Source: Brachypodium distachyon
Taxonomy: Eukaryota; Streptophyta; Magnoliopsida; Poales; Poaceae
DNA length: 64,000 nucleotides
Assembly: GCF_000005505.3 (NCBI RefSeq)
Contig: NC_016131.3
Coordinates: 46,237,355 to 46,301,354 of the forward strand
Direction of reading: 5' to 3'
Shown: in pieces, positions 1 to 10,291 of the stretch
Position numbering within the stretch: the first letter of the stretch is position 1
Layout: each line of letters starts with the position of its first letter
Program-made: the position numbers and the translations under genes
The notes under the pieces: generated by a model
The model's input: only the letters and a program-made list of their open reading frames with translations
Told to the model about the DNA's origin: nothing
The model's database searches: none

Positions 1-211
1 TCTTCTCTGGCTACTTCTTCTTGGCATATTCCATTCCTTGCTACTAGGCTACCTGCATTCCCTTCTTATCTATCGGAGGATCCGGATTCTTCTCTTTTTA
101 TTTAGGCGTGAAAGAATGTTCTTGTTTTTCGTTGGAAAAACCAACGCCAACGTCAAGATCAGTCTCCCTTTCTTTTGGGAGCAGAGCTGAAAGAGATGGA
201 GTTACCCTACG

Positions 212-832
212 ATGAGATTTAGTTCAGCGGATATGAAGGAGAAAAATATGCTATTTGCTGCTATTCCATCTATTTGTGCATCAAGTCCGAAGAAGATCTC
301 AATCTATAATGAAGAAATGATAGTAGCTCGTTGTTTTATAGGCTTTCTCATATTCAGTCGGAAGAGTTTAGGTAAGACTTTCAAAGAAACTCTCGACGGG
401 AGAATCGAGTCTATTCAGGAAGAATTGCAGCAATTCTTCAATCCTAATGAAGTAATTCCGGAGGAATCCAATGAACAACAACGATTACTTAGGATCAGCT
501 TGCGAATTTGCAGCACCGTAGTAGAATCATTACCAACGGCACGCTGTGCGCCTAAGTGCGAAAAGACAGTGCAAGCTTTGTTATGCCGAAACCTAAATGT
601 AAAGTCAGCAACACTTCTAAACGCCACTTCTTCCTGTCGCATCCGTCTTCAGGACGATATAGTCACAGGTTTTCACTTTTCAGTGAGTGAAAGATTTGTA
701 TCCGGGTCTACGTTCAAAGCTTCTACCATAGAAGAAATTCGAGAGGCCTTCGTACCCATAGCCCTAATTCGAGAAGGCTTGATAGTCCTAAGAAATAAGA
801 CTTTTATCTCAGGAAATTCCGAATGTAAATGA
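212..832 (+). CDS. atp4: Mitochondrial ATP synthase subunit 4 (orf25), NUMT copy
   Basis: The 206-codon frame reads as plant mitochondrial ATP4/ORF25, the peripheral-stalk b-type subunit of F1Fo ATP synthase in the inner membrane. Recognisable parts are the N-terminal MRFSS...NMLFAAIPSICAS stretch, the hydrophobic segment around EEMIVARCFIGFLIFSRKS, and the conserved ESNEQQRLLRISLRIC and CAPKCEKTVQALLCRNLN blocks. The ATG at 212 gives the family N-terminus. The frame has no stop, but it is about a dozen codons longer than the roughly 192 residues I expect for grass atp4, and the last residues (about NKTFISGNSECK) look unlike the usual end. Lying in nuclear DNA beside a broken cob, it is unlikely to be functional: a nuclear copy would lack mitochondrial transcription, editing and a targeting peptide. 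Confidence 0.85.
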   Translation: MRFSSADMKEKNMLFAAIPSICASSPKKISIYNEEMIVARCFIGFLIFSRKSLGKTFKETLDGRIESIQEELQQFFNPNEVIPEESNEQQRLLRISLRICSTVVESLPTARCAPKCEKTVQALLCRNLNVKSATLLNATSSCRIRLQDDIVTGFHFSVSERFVSGSTFKASTIEEIREAFVPIALIREGLIVLRNKTFISGNSECK

Positions 833-1773
833 TGAATTTGGGATGTCATGCCCCACAAGTTAGTTGCCCAAGCGCTCCCTAGGAGGGCAGTCTACCACAA
901 GATAGAGTTTGAGCCTGGAGCCAAAGCCCCAACCCCAACTAACGGAGTCATCCCAACTCTCGGATCGGAGATGCTAACGGGACAGGAATCGAAGTGGGGG
1001 ACCTCTCTACCGCACCTGTCTCCCCAGGCATAGACTACGTACAGGATAGTACTCTTGGAAAGAGAGAAGATCTCCGCGTGAACAAAATCAAAAGTAACGA
1101 ATGTCACTCCTGAGGGATCGACCACTATCATACATGCAATTTTGCATAGAATGATTGTTCATGTTCACGCCGGAGTGCTAAGGTTGTTCCCACCATTGAA
1201 GTCAGAGTCTGGGTGTGGGCCCGCTTACTGATACGGATAGGGTTCCGAATTCGAAAGACCAATAAGAAACTTCTGCGTTCCGAATTCGGATTGACTCTCT
1301 CTCGTCCAATAAGAGTTTCCGAGGGTTACTTTATTCAAATTCTCTCCTTTCCAAGGCAGGAAAAAGAGCAATAGGACAACAAGCAATATTGCTTTCATTT
1401 ATTGGGAGTTCTTTCTTTGTTGAGATGGAAACCGACGTTCTTTTGAAAAGGGCTAGGTAGTTTGCACGCAGGCAAAACTTCTTCATGAAAGGTCAATACT
1501 TTTCTTTCATGGGTTTCTTAATGACTGGTCGTTCGTTTGAAGCCTTAAGAAACCGGCAGAGAAAGCGGCAGTTTTTTTTTCCGAATGACCTTATTTCGAG
1601 AATCAACTAACCGACAAATCCGTAGCCCAGGTGATTCGCTGCCTCCCTCCCGCCAAAATGGGATGAATCTTCTCATGCAGCTTTTTTCTTATTCAGGGCG
1701 CAGCGAAGCCAATTTCCATCAAGGCAAGGGGGTAAATAAGGGGGAAGAGGAGTTGTCATGATAGAAAAGAGAA
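833..1773. other. Mitochondrial spacer between atp4 and cob
   Basis: No conserved gene was recognised on either strand. The short open frames here overlap each other on both strands and look like no known mitochondrial protein. The composition is typical of grass mitochondrial spacer. Confidence 0.6.
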
Positions 1774-2965
1774 ATGACTATAAGGAACCAACGATTCTCT
1801 CTTCTTAAACAACCTATATACTCCACACTTAACCAGCATTTGATAGATTATCCAACCCCGAGCAATCTTAGTTATTGGTGGGGGTTCGGTTCGTTAGCAG
1901 GTATTTGTTTAGTCATTCAGATAGTGACTGGCATTTTTTTACCTATGCATCACACACCTCATGTGGATCTAGCTTTCAACAGCGTAGAACACATTATGAG
2001 AGATGTTGAAGGGGGCTGGTTGCTCCGTTATATGCATGCTAATGGGGCAAGTATGTTTCTCATTGTGGTTCACCTTCATATTTTTCGTGGTCTATATCAT
2101 GCGAGTTATAGCAGTCCTAGGGAATTTGTTCGGTGTCTTGGAGTTGTCATATTCCTATTAATGATTGTGACAGCTTTTATAGGATACGTACCACCTTGGG
2201 GTTAGATGAGCTTTTGGGGAGCAACAGTAATTACAAGCTTAGCTAGCGCCATACCAGTAGTAGGAGATACCATAGTGACTTGGCTTTGGGGTGGTTTCTC
2301 CGTGGACAATGCCACCTTAAATCGTTTTTTTAGTCACCGTCATTTACTCCCCCTTATTTTAGTAGGCGCCGGTCTTCTTCATCTGGCCGCATTGCATCAA
2401 TATGGATCAAATAATCCATTGGGTGTACATTCTGAGATGGATAAAATTGCTTCTTACCCTTATTTTTATGTAAAGGATCTTGTAGGTCGGGTAACTTCTG
2501 CTATCTTTTCTTCCATTTGGATTTTTTTTGCTCCTAATGTTTTGGGGCATCCCGACAATTATACCTGCTAATCCGATGCCCACCCCGCCTCATATTGTGC
2601 CGGAATGGTATTTCCTACCGATCCATGCCATTCTTCGCAGTATACCTGACAAAGCGGGAGGTGCAACCGCAATAGCACCAGTTTTTATATCTCTCTTGGC
2701 TTTACCTTTTTTTAAAGAAATGTATGTGCGTAGTTCAAGTTTTCGACCGATTCACCAAGGAATATTTTGGTTGCTTTTGGCGGATTGCTTACTACTAGGT
2801 TGGATCGGATGTCAACCTGTGGAGGCACCATTTGTTACTATTGGACAAATTCCTTCTGTCTTTTTCTTCTTGTTCTTTGCCATAACGCCCATTCCGGGAC
2901 GAGTTGGAAGAGGAATTCCAAAATATTACACGGATGAGACTCATCGCACTGGATCAGTCTCTTAG
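1774..2965 (+). pseudogene. cob: Apocytochrome b (cob), NUMT pseudogene
   Basis: Cytochrome b is the haem- and quinone-binding core of complex III. Three consecutive segments give nearly the whole protein: 1774-2205 starts [13 protein letters not shown] and ends at PPWG; 2206-2571 continues with [11 protein letters not shown] to GHPDNY; 2528-2965 continues with [11 protein letters not shown] to the C-terminus. Two lesions break it. TAG at 2203-2205 stands where the family has Gln (the PWGQMSFWG motif), a C-to-T change in CAG context. At about 2561-2567 two bases are missing from a TATATA run, shifting the frame. Restoring those two bases gives 398 codons including the stop, the expected length. 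His ligands such as those in [11 protein letters not shown] and [10 protein letters not shown] are retained. No nuclear function is likely. Confidence 0.95.
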
Positions 2966-5481
2966 ACGGATGAGACTGATCATACCTGACCAGTGATCAA
3001 TTCTGGCACAATGAATTTACGAGTTATTTTACACAATGAATTTACAAGCAGATGAGTTTGCAACGGTAGACCTATCTCCTGAAAAGAGTTTAGTAAACAA
3101 GGGAACGAAGCGACCGATAACGTCCCGGAGTGTTTTAAGGGATTGACTTCAGCTCCTATTATCTTTGTTTACCAATCTTCAAATTGGTGAATTGGTTAAC
3201 TAGTAACAAGGGCCGTTGCATGTTTGGTCGTTAGATCAGATGGCGCTCATCCCTTGCTCGGTCCCTGAAAATGAGATAACATAGGCTTTTGATATCTGCT
3301 CTGTCAACAAGCCCTGGTTCAATCCTTGCTTCTTCCGGGCCTTATCCCGAAAGAGGTCAACAATTCTTTTGTGTAAAGCCTTTTGTTCACTGGTCTTCAC
3401 TTCAAGCAATTCCATTAGTCCAAGTCTGCTGCGGTAATAGGATATAAGCAATTGGTGGTCGTAGGCTCACTCACCTCTAGCTCTTTTTCTTTGCGATGAC
3501 CCCGTCCTTGTTGAACATCCGTCCTCTAGCAAAAAATCTATCTTCTCCTGTATGTAGCAGCAGTGGCATTCGACTTTGAAGTACCGGGAAAGGCAGATAA
3601 GTTTAGCCTCAATAGAAATCTCTTTATAGCCTGAAGTTGGCTTACTTAATTCCTTTGAGCTTCCCCTTAGTTAGTTTTCCGGTAAGCTAATACGGGCGCA
3701 GGTCTAGTTAACGTTCAAGCAGAATCCCCATCAGACTCTCGTTTGTTGGTTGGGATGGGATCTTAGGAGAGAAAGGAAAGCCCTGAAACAAAGTGAGCCT
3801 ACGGGAGGGTGTCAAAGTGCCTCAAAGCCTGTGAAGCAAGTTCTAAAGATAGTTTGAAAGCCCACTACGGAAAGGGTTTTGACCAGCTAGTCAGATTGCC
3901 CGGGTGTGTTACGCCAGAAAGTTCCTCAATCCTGTGCCTGTTCCCGAGCGAGTCAGTCCCATTTCGATGACGAACGACACGAGCCTCCATAGAGCTTCCC
4001 ATTTGACATTTCTCCATCGCGATAGATTCTCTCCAGCCACAGGTTCCCCAGCGGTACGTCCAGGGTCGGTTCAATCAGTGCGCTATCAGTCCAGTACCAT
4101 TAGCTCTCCAAGGGTAGCAATCCATTCTTTCCGGGCAAGCCAGTTCAGTTCCTTTCTGGTAGCAAGAGAGCCCATATCAGATTAAGTAAAGGGATTACCT
4201 AGCTAGCGCATATCGAAGAGTTGGAGACTTCCTGCCACTATAGAAAAAAGCCGTTGATGGATCAATTTCTGTAGGTGGGTCTCAACTCGGATCGAGACAT
4301 TCGGATTTGCCGATGAAGAGTACTGCCTTGGAGGGGTAGGGGTTGTAGGGGAAGAACCAACCTTTTCGGGTTACGGGAAGTCCTATCGAGCGACTGGATT
4401 AAAGCAAGAAGAAAAAAGTAAAAACAACAACCTACCGACCCAGCGCAGTGCCTATGAAGAATAGTGAATGTAGACCGGATAGGAATAGGACTCTTTAGGC
4501 GGAGTGGCTTTCTTGAGGCCTGTCTTCTTCGAAACTCTAAATTCGTTTTTTCAAACGAAACAGGGCTATAGCCTTTAGAAGGCCAATTGACATTTACTTT
4601 TGATACTTCCAGTTGCTTACGAAGATCCAAGTCCAGCTACTTACGAAGAAGGGCAGACAGACTACGCCATTCCCATCACTGCAGACAGACTAACTAAGCG
4701 TGGTAGTCGAGTGAACGGGCTATCAAAAAGCTCTCGTTTTGTTGCGAGCTCCTTTCTCGAGGCAAGATAGTATACCTAAAAAAGAATGGATTCGAAAACA
4801 AACCATTCATGAAACTCATGCAGGAGCATGCGGTGGTCACATTAATGGACATGCGCTAGCTAAGAGAACTTCTTAAGTTAGGGTACTATTGGCTGGCTTA
4901 CTATGGGGAACGGGAGAAGGCAAGCCGCGTATGGATTGATCCCTAATTCTATTCTTTTTTCGTGGTTTTCCTTCCATCTCACAACTTCCATTTCTTGAAC
5001 CGACCTTGCCCACTGGAGGTATGATTCCGATCTTTGAATCGAATTGGATTTTTTGTCTGAAAGTGAGGGCGATGAGTGGGGAAGGAAGCTGACGATTTTA
5101 TTAGTGTGTAAGGTGGCCCCGAGAGCTGAACCAAAGCCAGCCGTTTCGAGACCAGGGAGCTTTAACAGTTTCTACTTAAACTATGTGTTCAGCTATGTGT
5201 TCAGATTATGCTATTTTATTAGTTACTCTCGGTCTCGATTCGCCCTTACCTCGGAGGGATCAACTACTACTTCGCTTAGGCAAAAGATTTAAAAAGTCTG
5301 TATCTGTCTACATGTGCCTCCGTCTATGTTACCCCTTCCCCGGAAAGGAGATTATACGTTTTGTAAAAAAAAACTGGAATAAAAAATCAAAAAGAAAGAA
5401 GAGAAAGAACTGGGAGTTGGCGCCTACATAACAGGTAGCTTGCTTACCAAGCCGTCCTGGCAAGCTCCTACAGTTCTCTTA
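2966..5481. other. Mitochondrial spacer downstream of cob
   Basis: About 2.5 kb without a recognisable gene. Open frames (for example 3236-3451 minus, 4262-4630 minus, 5044-5292 plus) are short, overlap others and resemble no known mitochondrial protein. The far end runs into nad5 exon e, read on the minus strand. Confidence 0.55.
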
Positions 5482-5631
5482 TTACTCTTGACTTGACTTA
5501 TTAATAAGAAAACTAATCACTAACAAAATGAAAGACGATCTAGAATCTACCCAAGAAGAAAGAGAGTCCAACATACGAGAAAAGGTCACAAATGGAGTTG
5601 AACCAAGTAACATTGCAAAGACATAATGATA
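5482..5631 (-). pseudogene. nad5: NADH dehydrogenase subunit 5, exon e (C-terminus), NUMT copy
   Basis: Read on the minus strand, 5631 to 5482 encodes [17 protein letters not shown]...[11 protein letters not shown]...NKSSQE followed by TAA, the C-terminal end of plant mitochondrial NAD5, a proton-pumping membrane subunit of complex I. The piece is 150 bp, the size expected for exon e. Its 5' edge follows the sequence ctac, giving an intron 3' end of the group II AY type, and joining it to exon d (ending ...QSGSV) keeps frame. The exon itself shows no stop. It is separated from exon d by intron 4, now enlarged by a solo LTR. It is called a pseudogene from its nuclear setting. Confidence 0.88.
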
Positions 5632-5657
5632 GTAGGGTCGGGATATCCCCGCCCTCC

Positions 5658-5691
5658 GAACCGGACGTGAGGGTCTCCCCTCATCCGGCTC
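5658..5691 (-). ncRNA. Group II intron domain V (nad5 intron 4)
   Basis: The 34-nt minus-strand sequence folds as a complete domain V: an 8-bp lower stem GAGCCGGA/UCCGGUUC, a CG bulge, a 6-bp upper stem UGAGGG/CCCUCA and a GAGA (GNRA) tetraloop. This is the catalytic helix of group II ribozymes. It lies 26 nt before exon e, leaving room for domain VI. Confidence 0.88.
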
Positions 5692-6066
5692 TCTGCAGGG
5701 GAATCTCCACTCACTGCTTCCCCTAATATCCTCCCTTTACCACATCATGGGGGTTTACAGGAGATCCCAGAGACTCGCTCGGAAAGGCTGCTATACCAAA
5801 CATTATTACTTAACTACAAAGAAATAAAATACTATAGTAGTCACTAGACTGACTATAGTAGTCCGTCCGGCTGCTCTTGCTTAAATCATTACTCTTCATT
5901 CTCCCGTGCTCTAGCAATTGCGCTCCCTAGACCACTACCATTTAGTTAGGTAGGGACAATCAATCCATAGTTACGGGAATAACGGAATGCATGGGGATCC
6001 AAAAAAAATAGAAAAATGTAGATTTTCTATGAAATCCTTTCTTTCCATAGATGTATCTGGTCTGAG

Positions 6067-6071
6067 ACGGG
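6067..6071. repeat. Target-site duplication ACGGG, left copy (LTR A)
   Basis: It matches 9315-9319 exactly and abuts the TG start of the LTR. The uninterrupted target lies inside nad5 intron 4. Confidence 0.85.
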
Positions 6072-9000
6072 TGTAACATCCCAAAATTTCAAACCTTTAC
6101 ATGAGCATTGCATTCATAAGCATCATGCCGCAATTGCATATTTGAATTCAAATTTTGAATCTCAAAAGGCTTTGGAAAGATTCTTTATTTCATTTTAAAC
6201 CCTAGGGTTTACACCCATTTGAGCTTTGGATCTTCAAACCATTAAAGTTTATATATAAAAGGGGTTTAGTGCACATATGAGCTATCCCATAATTTTTGGA
6301 TAATTGTTTGGAGTTGAAAACGTATTTTATTTAAACAGATATATGGCCCTAAAGGCATTTATAGGACAAATGTATTTTTACATATTTTATTTTGAAGAGA
6401 AACTACTTCCAAAAGTTGTATCTTGGTAGAACATGATTTTACAAATTTTCTGGAATTTGTTTGGACCAATTTGGAGTTCAAACACAAAAGATATCAAAGA
6501 AATGAGAAAAACAGAAAAAGAAAAGGCCTAAAAGAAAAAAAAAGGTAAACCGGACCGGCCCGGCCAAAATGGGCCGAACCGGCCCAGTCCGACCGCGCCC
6601 GACCGGCCCAGACCACCCGGTCCGTGCGCGCGCGCCCGCAGTCGCTGACAGGTGGGGTCCACCTGTCAGCTGCGTCTTCCCCGAAGGAAAGCGCCGCCGG
6701 TCACGCGCTCGATTTCCGGCCGCCGTCCCCGCGCGCCCGCCGCCGCAATCTCCTCCTCCGGCCTTCCATTTTCACGCCCGAGCACGTCTATATAACCCCC
6801 GCGACCCCCTCTTCTTTTCCCCCCGTTTTCCCTCGCTCGCACGCCGCCAGGCCGCCGGAATCCTTCGCCGGAGCTGCGCCCGCGCCGCCGCCCGTCTTCG
6901 TCCTAGGCGCCGACCGCGCCGTCCCTGAGCGCCGCCGACCGCACCCCCGTCTCCGCCGTGCCGCGCCGCGCCTCCCCGTGTCTTCCCCGTCGCGCCCACG
7001 TCGCCGGAGCGCGCCCGCGCCGCCGTGGCCGTGCCCGCGCCGCCGTCTCCTCCAACTCCGGCAGCCGGCGCCGCCCGGTAAGAAACCCTAGAACTCCCCT
7101 CGTCCGTCCGATCTAGATCGATGGCTAGGATTAGATCACTTATAAGACGAACCGGTACGCACTCTGGAGCGTCCGATCTTTATAAGTTAGATCCAACGGG
7201 TCGGATTAATCCACTTAAACCGAACCGGTACGCACCAATGAGAACGCGCCACGTGGCCCTAGTTAATAAAATGAAAATCTAATTTTTAATTTCCCGGATT
7301 AATTAAATGGCATTTTGCAGATAGGCCCCTATTATTTCAAATGATAATAACTTTAAATCTGTTTGGCCAAATTTAGTGATCCACACCTTTTTGGAATCCT
7401 TAGGAAATTTAGAATCTTTTGGCACTGTCCAATTTCAAATTTGAATAATTGAATCACATTCAAATTACAGATTAGGGTTTTATGCCTTTTAAATCATAAC
7501 TAATTATCTAGAAGTCCTTTTTGAATGAAACAAGTGCCCAAAATTTTGTTTTATTGTCCTCTGTCCAATGGGACAGAGAAACAAATATTTTGAACTAATC
7601 TATCTGGCTGATGCCAATAAAGCCTCATTTTAGGGTTTAAACCCTAGCCATTGCAATTTATTTAAAAACCCTAATTGCATGTGCTTAATTATCAACGCCT
7701 TGGACCAGTAGATCACCCAAATAAAACCAACCCACTCATGTCACATGTTTTGCATCGCATCATGGCATACATATTCTTTTGTCATGTTTGTATTGTGTGT
7801 TTATGTGTGTGTATATGTTTGTTGATTGTATAGTATTCTCGGAGAGCGAACCTTGCGATTGTGACGAGTGTTTGAACTCCAACTACTATCAAGGCAAGTT
7901 CACGTTGATCATTTACCCATTATTTTATTGTGCACTAGATTTTATTAGTTGCATTGTCAGGATTATTATTGTATCTATGCTAGCTATGATCTGTCCTAGT
8001 AGTATAGGATACCTTTGCCATGACTTCACCACCAATTGCCATCGTAGTAGTAAAATGCTATGCTATGATAATATACGAGGGTGGTATTATTACAATGTGA
8101 TACTATTGAATTACAAATATAGTTTTCCTAGTGTATGGCAAAACAAGTAATTCAATTAACCGTCCTGGGTGGGCTGCTTTGAGTATTCGGATGTCGTGAC
8201 GTTAGGTCCATTTCTATGGGTCCCTCTGAGTCGAGTTCTTGTGGATTCAGGAATGGATCGTCCATGGACGTCTCTCCCGTGGATTCGGGGAGCGCCTTTG
8301 TCACAATGTGGGATGCCACCCAGGATAACCAGAGACTGGACTAGTTTCCTATTTAGTAGCTTCCAGTACAACCACATGGTAATATGGGCTCTGCCTGGAT
8401 GGAGTAAGAAATGTTTGCCCAGATCCGAGGGATTGTACTGAGGTAGATGTGTAGGTGGGAGCGCGGGTCCCTCAGGTGGTTTGTGTGAACATGTTTTGAA
8501 AATTCTTGAAGTCGATGCCGTTGCTACTCCACCCGGAGGACAGCAAGGGATTAACACGTCGAATTCTTGTGGGTAAAGTGTACCACCTCTCGAGAGTGTC
8601 AAACTAAGTACTTAGCCGTGTCCCCGGTTACGGACAATTATGAGCAACTGGATATTGGAGCTGTAAGAAAAGTCTCACTCATTCTAATTTCCTAATAAAA
8701 TGAATGGTTTGTACTGGGTAGGAGCATTGATGTTTCTACTCAATGTGCCTAGGTTAATAGGAGCATGGGTGTTTCTACCCCGTGTCCAATAGAATTCAAA
8801 ATTATTTGTGTAAAAATGATATGATTTGAATAATGATGCTTTTATGCAAAATAGCCAAACCCACTTAGCCAAACTATGCATGTACTTGGTAGGTCCTTTA
8901 TAACTCTAGTGAGCTTGCCAATACATTCAAATGTATTGACCACGTAGTGGCTGCAATTAACAATGCAGGTGGATCCGACGATGAGTGAGGTTCGTCGTTT

Positions 9001-9314
9001 TGTCATGGGTCATGTGCTTACATTCCAACATGCTCTCTCCTCTGGGAGTAGATGAGGCCCTTTTACTCTACCTTTCCGCTGCAGCTTCATGATACATTGT
9101 TGTCATGGTTTTGAACATTATTTGTTTATGCTGGCCTAAGAGGTCATGCAAGTTCGTAAGTACAATTTAAGTTCTGGATGATATGATGTAATAAAGTACT
9201 TTTGACCTTTGTATCTTGGTATTACATCTTGAACTGTGTGTGCTAGTGAGTCGATCCAGAGACTAGCACAAGTAAGCACAGAGATCGAACCCTTGGTGAA
9301 AGGGGATCGCTTCA
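6072..9314. mobile_element. Solo LTR (copy A) of a long-LTR retrotransposon family
   Basis: The unit begins TGTAACATCCC and ends ATCGCTTCA, that is TG...CA, and is flanked by a perfect 5-bp direct repeat ACGGG (6067-6071 and 9315-9319). It has no primer-binding site, internal domain or polyprotein, so it is best read as a solo LTR of 3.2 kb left by LTR-LTR recombination. Its last 1.4 kb (about 7890-9314) matches the end of copy B (about 22,102-23,496) almost base for base, while the 5' parts share only scattered blocks. It carries a polypurine run, a CpG-rich block (about 6550-7080), TATA box, splice donor and an AATAAA near 9191. The family is not named here; a large non-autonomous (LARD-like) element is the alternative. 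Confidence 0.85.
6789..6795 (+). promoter_or_regulatory. TATA box in solo LTR A
   Basis: TATATAA lies within the CpG-rich block and is followed by a C/T-rich stretch and GC-rich sequence up to a candidate splice donor at 7078. LTR B has TATAAAA at 20,219 in the same relative order, which supports a conserved core promoter of the LTR. Confidence 0.55.
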
Positions 9315-9812
9315 ACGGGACTGTAATCTACGAGAGGAATGCAACGGGATGGATGGTAGAGGGCTGCCTGTGCCCAAAAGCGATGATTCACTTGTCCCCT
9401 TGTCTATAGGGACCTTGTGGCATACAACCGCCACGACTCCTGCGTTATAGCCGCCCCTTTCTCTCTTTCTTTTGACTGCCTCGTGGACGGACGAAAGAAG
9501 GGAAGTTACAGAAGGGGGCAGTGAAGGCTCGCCAAGTAGACAACAAGCCCCCACCCCGTCAGTCCTGTGTTGCCGTAGCGTGCCCTACTTCAATAAGGTA
9601 TTACCTCGCCGACTTTAAAGGGGATGGGATTGGATTCATTCACTTGCATTCCTGCTAGCACTACAAAAAGCTCCGGTCTTAACGCCCCTACGGAAGCTGT
9701 GCAGCCTTTCCTTGGGTTCGTAGAGTCGGTTTCCCATTTACCCACAACGGAGGAGCCGGCCCCACCAACCAAAGCAGGTAGGCGGTCACGGTTCATAACG
9801 CACTCTTCGCAC
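9315..9812 (-). other. 5' part of nad5 intron 4 (domain I side)
   Basis: Minus-strand mitochondrial sequence between exon d and the LTR insertion. It starts GTGCGAAG at the exon boundary. Short open frames across it on both strands are not genes. Confidence 0.7.
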
Positions 9813-10207
9813 AACAGATCCACTTTGAAGTTTACTTATTCGCTCGGCCAATCGTCGGAATGTGTACGAGATACCATAAGGGCCCAATATCTCAATAGCA
9901 CCCTGGTCTAAAGCTTCGAATGAGACTGAATATCCGAAACGCAGGAACGATCTGACTAGAAAGTCATTCAAAACTTGATCGAAGAACCAACGTTTATTGA
10001 AGAAGCTATAGAGTCGACTACAAAAAGTACTAGTTTGAAAGGCTCGTTGGAATTGATCCGCTACGAGATTTACATTATACGCTAGAGAAGCACCTGAAGT
10101 ACTAAACAGAATAGGTATTAGTTTTGTAATGGTTGGAGCAGCAAACTCGGATTCGGCAAGAAGCTCATTTTTGGGTAGTACGAAGGGGGAATTGGCCCAA
10201 AAATTGG
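9813..10207 (-). pseudogene. nad5: NADH dehydrogenase subunit 5, exon d, NUMT copy
   Basis: Read on the minus strand, 10207 to 9813 encodes [21 protein letters not shown]...[19 protein letters not shown]...[15 protein letters not shown], the penultimate block of plant mitochondrial NAD5. The length is exactly 395 bp, the known size of exon d. It follows an intron end CTAT and precedes GTGCG of intron 4. In the mitochondrion this exon is joined to the 22-nt exon c by trans-splicing, so the short upstream intron half belongs to that reaction. The frame is open, but exons a-c are not in the window and intron 4 now holds a transposon remnant. Confidence 0.9.
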
Positions 10208-10257
10208 ATAGTGGTAAAGACGCAGCCGGGTGCCGGCGGCTTGTTCAAGTGCCCCCC

Positions 10258-10291
10258 GAACCGCGCGAAATGGTCGCCTATTACACGGCTC
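10258..10291 (-). ncRNA. Group II intron domain V (nad5 trans-spliced intron 3, 3' half)
   Basis: This is a 34-nt minus-strand helix upstream of exon d: lower stem GAGCCGUG/CGCGGUUC, CG bulge, upper stem closed by a GCGA tetraloop. One A-C mismatch in the upper stem is what a G-to-A mutation after transfer would give. Its spacing of about 50 nt to the exon fits domain VI and the 3' splice site. Confidence 0.78.

Larger units (their letters stand above)
5632..9812 (-). other. nad5 group II intron 4, split by a solo LTR
   Basis: On the minus strand the intron starts at 9812 with GTGCGAAG, matching the group II GUGYG start, and ends at 5632 with AC before exon e. Total length is 4,181 bp. Removing the 3,243-bp LTR and its 5-bp target duplication leaves 933 bp, about the size I expect for this intron in grasses. 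Domain V is intact at 5658-5691. The LTR lies between 6072 and 9314, so intron sequence is at 5632-6071 and 9315-9812. Confidence 0.85.

Noticed and set aside
6569..7091. Pro/Arg/Ala-rich open frames on both strands in LTR A
   Set aside because: They overlap in several frames and follow from the high GC content; no domain and no conservation with LTR B.
8156..8602. Open frames on both strands that recur in both LTRs (also 22,320-22,811)
   Set aside because: They recur because the 3' part of the LTR is nearly identical in the two copies; both strands are open and no family was recognised.
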